Shown here: piece after piece, positions 59,810 through 64,000 of the stretch | How the letters are laid out: each line of letters begins with the position of its first letter | Numbering within the stretch: the stretch's first letter is position 1 | Origin: Comamonas sp. | GTDB lineage: Bacteria > Pseudomonadota > Gammaproteobacteria > Burkholderiales > Burkholderiaceae_C | Reading direction: 5' to 3' | Length of the DNA stretch: 64,000 bases | Assembly: GCF_009360615.1 (NCBI RefSeq) | Contig: NZ_SPEY01000017.1 | Span: 62,001-126,000 of the forward strand | The notes under the pieces: model-generated | Databases searched by the model: none | What the model was told of the DNA's origin: nothing | What the model saw: the letters and a program-made list of their open reading frames with translations, nothing else | Program-made: the position numbers and the translations under genes

Positions 59810-60241
59810 TTACGCTTTTTTTGCTTTGCATACTGCAATAGTTTTATTACATTCACCTACATTAAAAAAACCTATATGACATTGGTTTATAGGTATATCC
59901 AAACTTTTCGCTAACCACTCATAAGCTTCTTGCCGAGCGGCAGTTTTTGAGTATCCTTCTAATATTTTACCCTTCCAAACTTTATCAAATTCGGCATGAG
60001 CTAATACCCTCTTTTTTCTTAAATCTGATTTTGCAAGTGTACCGAACGGTTTCTTATTTATATCATGCATTCCTACCCATGCTTCGCAAGGTTCACAATA
60101 GTAAAATTCCTTATTGCTCAGTTTATGCCCTGCCCCATACAAAACACCACCTTGTACAACTTTAGAAATTGCATTGCAATATTGGCAACGGACACGTCTA
60201 TAGAAAACTTTTCCTGCTTTGGCTTGTTTGCTATTTTCCAT
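59810..60241 (-). CDS. DUF3268-type zinc-finger protein
   Basis: 143 residues. Matches the plasmid-borne DUF3268 family: CQYCNA and YYCEPCEAWVGMHD (two CxxC pairs, about 19-57), PFGTLAKSDLRKKRVLAHAEFDKVW, then YEWLAKSLDI and CHIGFF. Zinc-binding, function unknown. It lies 6 bp downstream of the membrane TOPRIM-like gene and is co-transcribed with it. Confidence 0.8.
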   Translation of the reverse strand: MENSKQAKAGKVFYRRVRCQYCNAISKVVQGGVLYGAGHKLSNKEFYYCEPCEAWVGMHDINKKPFGTLAKSDLRKKRVLAHAEFDKVWKGKILEGYSKTAARQEAYEWLAKSLDIPINQCHIGFFNVGECNKTIAVCKAKKA

Positions 60242-60247
60242 AAAATC

Positions 60248-61417
60248 CTAATATACAATCTTAAATTTTTGTTCGAATTGATGAATCGCCGTGTCCCTAC
60301 CCTGTTCATAGAAATACTTAACTTGCTCATCAATCATATTACTCATATCCACATCAGATTTAAAATCTTGTAATTCATTCCAAGTTTTAAATTGCTCATT
60401 TTTTTTACAAGTCGGAAAAACAGGGAAAATGAAAGGCATATTAAATTCTTTAGCATACATCAAGCCCTTCTTAATTCTGGCTTGGTTTTTAGTTAATAAA
60501 TCTTTTGCAGTAGCAAAAATAAATTTAGCATCATTTTCTTTGAAGATTACAGACCGAGCCACGTCAGCAATATTTTGTACGTCAAAACACACTAGAACCG
60601 TTTTATTTTTTACACGATGTAGTGTGCTACCAGTTAAATAATCTTCACATAGAATATATTCTTTATCATTTGAAGGATATGGACCAATAGCAAAGAATCC
60701 TCCTTTGATGCTCGAAGCAATGCGGACATTTTTTGCATTAATTTTATTAACCGATAAATAACTTAGAAAATCACCGTTAACATTTCTAATTGGAATCAAT
60801 AAATCATTTTTATCTACTTTAAATGTGCGTCCGGCATCAAGCGTAGCATCACCTACATGGTTATGTTCAACAACGAATTTCTTTTTAGCTAATCTCAGCC
60901 CCTGAGAAGCAGATACACCATTATCTTTCAAATAGGAATGATCAGACTCCAACGCTTGCCGACCGGCAATATCCTCAAACTCTGTTTCTAGCATTTTTGA
61001 AATCGCAGAAGGTACTCCCGCCAAACTATGATTTTCAATTACATTATAATTATTGCTGAATTCGCCATTGATGCTGTCTCTAATAAGTACTTTATACACG
61101 CCTCCATTTTCGTTTGGTTGTACAAAATTATACTTACCAACAACCGTATTATCGAATAAAGATTGGATTGATCCCGAATCAAAATTTCCTAATGAGTCAG
61201 GAACTACTTGGAGATTTAAATCGTGTAATTGTTTATCTAATGCAATTAACATATTTGGTGTTGAACGGGATGAACTTGATAAAACATTTTTAGCCTTATC
61301 AAAAACCTTTTTTTCTCCTTTCATAACTGAAATTAGATAGCCACATGCACTTAAGAATAAGTATGACAAAAAGCCAAAACCAAAAACGTAAGCAACAAGA
61401 GATAATAAGTCAGTCAT
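60248..61417 (-). CDS. Membrane-anchored paralogue of the TOPRIM protein
   Basis: 389 residues from the ATG with AAGG upstream. One or two N-terminal membrane segments (about 4-28), then a domain paralogous to the TOPRIM protein at 56-57 kb: ILIPIRN-like DLLIPI strand, YILCEDYLTG, TVLVCFDVQNIADV, NMPFIFPVFP and IDEQVKYFYEQGRDTAI. The first acidic residue is kept, but the D-x-D motif (TDND in the paralogue) reads TAKD, so metal-dependent catalysis is probably lost. A membrane-tethered partner or decoy of the primase is a fair guess. Confidence 0.65.
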   Translation of the reverse strand: MTDLLSLVAYVFGFGFLSYLFLSACGYLISVMKGEKKVFDKAKNVLSSSSRSTPNMLIALDKQLHDLNLQVVPDSLGNFDSGSIQSLFDNTVVGKYNFVQPNENGGVYKVLIRDSINGEFSNNYNVIENHSLAGVPSAISKMLETEFEDIAGRQALESDHSYLKDNGVSASQGLRLAKKKFVVEHNHVGDATLDAGRTFKVDKNDLLIPIRNVNGDFLSYLSVNKINAKNVRIASSIKGGFFAIGPYPSNDKEYILCEDYLTGSTLHRVKNKTVLVCFDVQNIADVARSVIFKENDAKFIFATAKDLLTKNQARIKKGLMYAKEFNMPFIFPVFPTCKKNEQFKTWNELQDFKSDVDMSNMIDEQVKYFYEQGRDTAIHQFEQKFKIVY

Positions 61418-61453
61418 AATAGTAAACCTTAAGTTCATGTTAGAATTATAAAA

Positions 61454-61477
61454 TATATACCGCAAAAACACAATATT
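61454..61477 (-). promoter_or_regulatory. AAGTATTGC-N6-TGCGGTATAT motif, copy 7
   Basis: Minus strand: AATATTGTG, TTTT, TGCGGTATATA, one base shorter than the others. 37 nt upstream of the chosen start of the membrane TOPRIM-like gene. Confidence 0.5.
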
Positions 61478-61515
61478 ATATATATTATTTTTTAATAATT
61501 GTTTTTAAGAAATTC

Positions 61516-61535
61516 TTTTTGCCGATCGGCAAAAA
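61516..61535. repeat. TTGCCGATCGGCAA palindrome, copy 1
   Basis: A perfect 20-bp palindrome, TTTTTGCCGATCGGCAAAAA. Two more palindromes follow at 61553-61574 (AGACAAATTT-TG-AAATTTGTCT) and 61579-61591 (GCTATT-A-AATAGC). Confidence 0.8.
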
Positions 61536-61623
61536 CCTACTTGAGAAATGAAAGACAAATTTTGAAATTTGTCTATTTGCTATTAAATAGCTCATCCTCT
61601 TATTAGTTTATTATAGTTACATG

Positions 61624-61643
61624 AATTTGCCGATCGGCAAATT
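61624..61643. repeat. TTGCCGATCGGCAA palindrome, copy 2
   Basis: A perfect 20-bp palindrome, AATTTGCCGATCGGCAAATT, 15 bp downstream of the endonuclease gene's stop. Confidence 0.8.
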
Positions 61644-61657
61644 TGTTTACATAAAAT

Positions 61658-62647
61658 TTACTTTGATAATATTCTTCTCACCCAATCAGAAACCAGATTT
61701 ACATTTGATTTAGCTGCATCCGTAGCTAAATTGACCATTTCTGATCTATTCTGCTTTACCATAGAATTTACTTGATTGGAAATTGGAGGAATGTTTTCTG
61801 AACCTTGCTTTGGTAATTGAAAAAAGATTGCACTTGAATTGTTCGATGCTACTCGAAATGATTTCATGTTAACGGCTTCATGAGAATTTACAGGCAGAAT
61901 AAAGCGATAATTAAAAATCTCTGATTGCGAGGCTTTTGGAAAGAACTTTATACCACTGTAAAGCTGTAATTGGTTAATAGACACGTAGTCATATCTGCCA
62001 GATTCATCATTGATTGCAACATACGCTCCGGCAACATTCAGTTTTGGGAACAACACAACTTTATATATATGGCTTGGGACCAAGACGTTGTTCCCAATTT
62101 TTCTTAATTTATTTCCAAGAAATAATGGACCAGTAATAACATAGACAGGTTGATTGTTCCTTGTAACAAATGCTCGTAAAGCTTCTTCAATCAAACGCCA
62201 TTCTTCTTGATTGTTATGAGGACTTTGAGGAATCATATTAACAAGTGAAAAACTTTCATATTGATCTTGAACAGTGAACCGATCGGCACTCGGAGACAAA
62301 TGCCCACGATCAAATGATGAACCTCTGTAGTCTGTTAATAAACTTCTATGTTGGAATGGTATGCGTTCTTCCTCATGGAAAGTATTATTCCTTTTTATTT
62401 GATACGCCGCTTTTAAAGATTCCGGTGTTAATAGTGATGCAGACCAAAGACCTGTTTTAGATATACCAGAATAACTGACTGCAAAGCCTGAAAAACATAA
62501 TTCATAAATGTCCTTAGATAAAAGGGCATTTTCAATAATAGGTGGAACTTTTGCATAGAAAATTTTATTGCAACGTTCCAAAGTACTTGCATTAGAGCTG
62601 GCACATGCAAAAAAAAGTAAAAATGATAAGCTCTTAATTATTTTCAC
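61658..62647 (-). CDS. Secreted DNA/RNA non-specific endonuclease
   Basis: 329 residues, GTG start overlapping the preceding gene by 14 bp. Signal peptide (cut near SNA). The NUC superfamily motif DRGHLSPSADRF (113-124, His116 catalytic) and NMIPQSPHNNQEEW with the metal-binding Asn are present. Such periplasmic nucleases degrade incoming or extracellular DNA. On a conjugative plasmid it may limit DNA uptake or act as a nutrient or exclusion enzyme. Confidence 0.85.
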   Translation of the reverse strand: MKIIKSLSFLLFFACASSNASTLERCNKIFYAKVPPIIENALLSKDIYELCFSGFAVSYSGISKTGLWSASLLTPESLKAAYQIKRNNTFHEEERIPFQHRSLLTDYRGSSFDRGHLSPSADRFTVQDQYESFSLVNMIPQSPHNNQEEWRLIEEALRAFVTRNNQPVYVITGPLFLGNKLRKIGNNVLVPSHIYKVVLFPKLNVAGAYVAINDESGRYDYVSINQLQLYSGIKFFPKASQSEIFNYRFILPVNSHEAVNMKSFRVASNNSSAIFFQLPKQGSENIPPISNQVNSMVKQNRSEMVNLATDAAKSNVNLVSDWVRRILSK

Positions 62648-63245
62648 TATCTTTTCCTTTATCTTTTATATTGAGTCGCTCAGATATACGGTATTTAAGT
62701 CGGGAAACAGTATTGTTGATATGGGTTATACTATAGTTCCATCTTTTGATTGCCTCATATTCATTATTGAAAAGTACATATTCTTCTGGATTTAGGACAA
62801 CAATTTTCGTTGCTAAATCAGTACCTATTTTTAAATCAAAAAAATCAAAGAGTGAATAAAAATGAAACTTCCCGAATTTTTTTAGGAATTGCATGACATC
62901 CGAATTAAACTCAATTTTTGCCGATCGGCAAAACGTGAAAGTTTTATCCTGATTCAAACATTCAGGTACAATATCAATGAATTTCCCTTGGTTCTCAAAG
63001 GTCATTAAAGAATCCAAACGCCGTTTGGCATAATTGGTGATTGTAAAACTTGCCGTTCGCGAACAAAAGTCACCCTGACTAATGCTATTTAATAGTTTGG
63101 AAGGGGGCGGCTCATTTTGTCTGTTCGGAATTTTTGGTAAATCTGTTTCTTCTACGATGTTCAACTCAATAGCTTTTCTAAAGACTTCATTGATACCGTC
63201 AATACTATCTAAATATTTTAGATTTGTTGAAGAAAAAATTTCCAT
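62634..63245 (-). CDS. Protein of unknown function containing a TTGCCGATCGGCAA site
   Basis: 203 residues, soluble, mixed helix and strand. The region TASFTITNYAKRRLDSLMTFENQGKFIDIVP is followed by FCRSAK, which is encoded by the palindrome at 62916-62933. No family recognised. Overlaps the endonuclease gene by 14 bp, so is coupled to it, and may control or accompany it. Confidence 0.55.
   Translation of the reverse strand: MEIFSSTNLKYLDSIDGINEVFRKAIELNIVEETDLPKIPNRQNEPPPSKLLNSISQGDFCSRTASFTITNYAKRRLDSLMTFENQGKFIDIVPECLNQDKTFTFCRSAKIEFNSDVMQFLKKFGKFHFYSLFDFFDLKIGTDLATKIVVLNPEEYVLFNNEYEAIKRWNYSITHINNTVSRLKYRISERLNIKDKGKDSENN
62916..62933. repeat. TTGCCGATCGGCAA palindrome, copy 3
   Basis: An 18-bp perfect palindrome inside a coding sequence, TTTTGCCGATCGGCAAAA. 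Confidence 0.8.
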
Positions 63246-63508
63246 TTAAGCATAAGGCACATGTAATAAATAATAATATTAACAATATATTATATTTATT
63301 TCAATTCAAAATAAATTACTTATGTTATTGTTTTTTTTAGGAATATCTTTATAAAAATAAAAATTACTATAATTTATCTTGTAGCTAAATTGCAAATTTA
63401 GAATTATTAAAATATTAATGTTTCATTAATATTAACATTATTTATAATTTATAGCATAATAATAGTTTATATTCTCTTTTCGCAAACAGACACATCAGGC
63501 ATTAAAAA
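63246..63508. other. AT-rich intergenic region with operator-like palindrome
   Basis: 263 bp between two divergent genes. AATATTAATG-TTT-CATTAATATT (63411-63433) is a perfect 10-bp inverted repeat, a good candidate operator. CTAAATT-GC-AAATTTAG-like symmetry near 63385-63401. No gene seen. Confidence 0.5.
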
Positions 63509-63670
63509 ATGAAGTTAAGAGAGCATCCTCACAGATTTCAAATCTTATGTGGGTTAATTTGCGCAAGTCTTTTTACTTTACTTACCATTTATGTATCATT
63601 TAGTGATAGTAAAGCTAATAAAGCTTTTCAAAAGGGTAGGGTAGGTCAGCAGGCTGCTACAGGACGTTAA
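63509..63670 (+). CDS. Small single-pass membrane protein (53 residues)
   Basis: A short frame with a basic N-terminus (KLREHPHRF), one hydrophobic segment (about 11-30) and a Lys/Gln/Gly-rich tail. Preceded by an AT-rich region with a possible promoter. The fourth TTGCCGATCGGCAA copy begins 3 bp after its stop. Function unknown. Confidence 0.5.
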   Translation: MKLREHPHRFQILCGLICASLFTLLTIYVSFSDSKANKAFQKGRVGQQAATGR

Positions 63671-63672
63671 AT

Positions 63673-63686
63673 TTGCCGATCGGCAA
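63673..63686. repeat. TTGCCGATCGGCAA palindrome, copy 4
   Basis: The 14-bp core, next to the stop of the 53-residue gene. Confidence 0.8.
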
Positions 63687-63796
63687 TTGTCTTTGTTTTC
63701 TAAATTATTTGCGTAAGCCAATAATTGTATGCGTTAGCTATGCCATCAAAGCATTGAGTGTCAGCGAAAATGCCGCAGCGAAAGCGAAGCAAATTT

Positions 63797-63828
63797 TGGT
63801 TTTGAACCTCAAAATGAGATTCAAAACC
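63797..63828 (-). terminator. Hairpin after the partial gene at the window end
   Basis: GGTTTTGAA and TTCAAAACC, a perfect 9-bp stem, 7 bp past the stop of the minus-strand partial gene. The tail is AAAATTT, so it is a moderate terminator. Confidence 0.5.
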
Positions 63829-63834
63829 CGAAAA

Positions 63835-64000
63835 TTAAAACAATTCGAGCTGTAAAGCTAGTTTGATTTTTCCATCTACAAGCATCTTACACTTATGCTT
63901 TTTCGTTGGACCTTTTGTCGTTCTAGTTTCATCATACAAACTTTTAGAGTCGTTATAAGAATTAGTCTCAACGTGCAGTGTTGCGTTATTAGTTCTCCCT
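63835..64000 (-). CDS. Partial gene, C-terminal 54 residues
   Basis: An open frame that enters from beyond the window and stops at 63835. The visible end is polar and Lys/Thr-rich (DETRTTKGPTKKHKCKMLVDGKIKLALQLELF). The start lies outside, so the family cannot be judged. Confidence 0.5.
   Translation of the reverse strand, partial: GRTNNATLHVETNSYNDSKSLYDETRTTKGPTKKHKCKMLVDGKIKLALQLELF

Noticed and set aside
62634-63245. Replication initiator
   Set aside because: The protein has no winged-helix Rep signature that I can recognise, in spite of the nearby palindromes.
63673-63855. Plus-strand 60-codon frame
   Set aside because: It starts within the palindrome and overlaps the terminator and the end of a minus-strand gene; no ribosome-binding site.
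1-64000. Insertion sequences, integrons, resistance genes, tRNA or rRNA genes
   Set aside because: No transposase, integrase, known resistance protein or RNA gene signature was found in the reading frames or gaps.

Overview
The window looks like part of a large, low-GC conjugative plasmid of a gammaproteobacterium, most likely Acinetobacter or a close relative. That assignment is an inference from the AT-rich sequence, the protein style, and the set of F-type transfer genes behind a ParM-type partition pair; no marker gene proves the host. There is no rRNA, no tRNA, no insertion sequence and no recognisable resistance or Rep gene. Most genes are small proteins of unknown function, many of them membrane-anchored or secreted.

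Layout. 0-2.9 kb: small unknown genes. 2.9-4.0 kb: a noncoding block with a 21-22 bp periodic ATAG-N4-CTAT iteron array and nested palindromes (candidate origin or centromere), followed by an H-NS gene. 4.5-13.6 kb: mixed accessory genes (LPD1 metallopeptidase-like protein, NERD nuclease-like protein, lipoprotein, Sel1 protein, ASCH and MazG-like proteins). 13.9-21.0 kb: a type IV CRISPR-Cas locus (csf1, csf5-like cas6, dinG/csf4, then a membrane gene and an hns gene, then csf3, csf2 and a Sel1 gene) with no CRISPR array in view. 21.1-30.6 kb: an unknown 42x-residue gene, a long Sel1 protein, a DndB/DGQHR protein, and a four-gene operon headed by a protein with an AcrVA2-like C-terminus.

30.8-32.6 kb: three copies of one expression module. 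Each has a promoter TTGYCT-N17-TAAWAT, a structured leader whose last hairpin buries the Shine-Dalgarno sequence, a small ORF and a matching terminator. A separate candidate small RNA at about 44.17-44.26 kb has a 10-nt perfect complement to the Shine-Dalgarno region of two of these leaders. Together they form the best candidate here for an undescribed regulatory system.

32.8-49.9 kb: DUF4116-like protein, a stand-alone DsbD alpha domain next to a membrane FtsH-type (M41-like) peptidase without an AAA domain, an orphan Csy4/Cas6f-like gene in an operon with two unknown genes, a degenerate SNase, a membrane protein with a Mrr-like domain, a J-domain-like protein, a Sel1 lipoprotein and others. 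50.1-55.0 kb: partition genes parM and parR-like, directly followed by dsbC, traW, traU and trbC. 55.2-64 kb: lipoprotein, TOPRIM primase-like protein, PIF1-like helicase, DUF3268 protein, a membrane-anchored paralogue of the TOPRIM protein, a secreted non-specific endonuclease, and four copies of the palindrome TTGCCGATCGGCAA.

A 25-bp motif, AAGTATTGC-N6-TGCGGTATAT, lies about 35 nt upstream of the start of several unrelated minus-strand genes from 27 to 61 kb, suggesting one plasmid regulon. Several start codons were moved inward from the longest reading frame using ribosome-binding sites and gene overlaps; these cases are stated in the entries.
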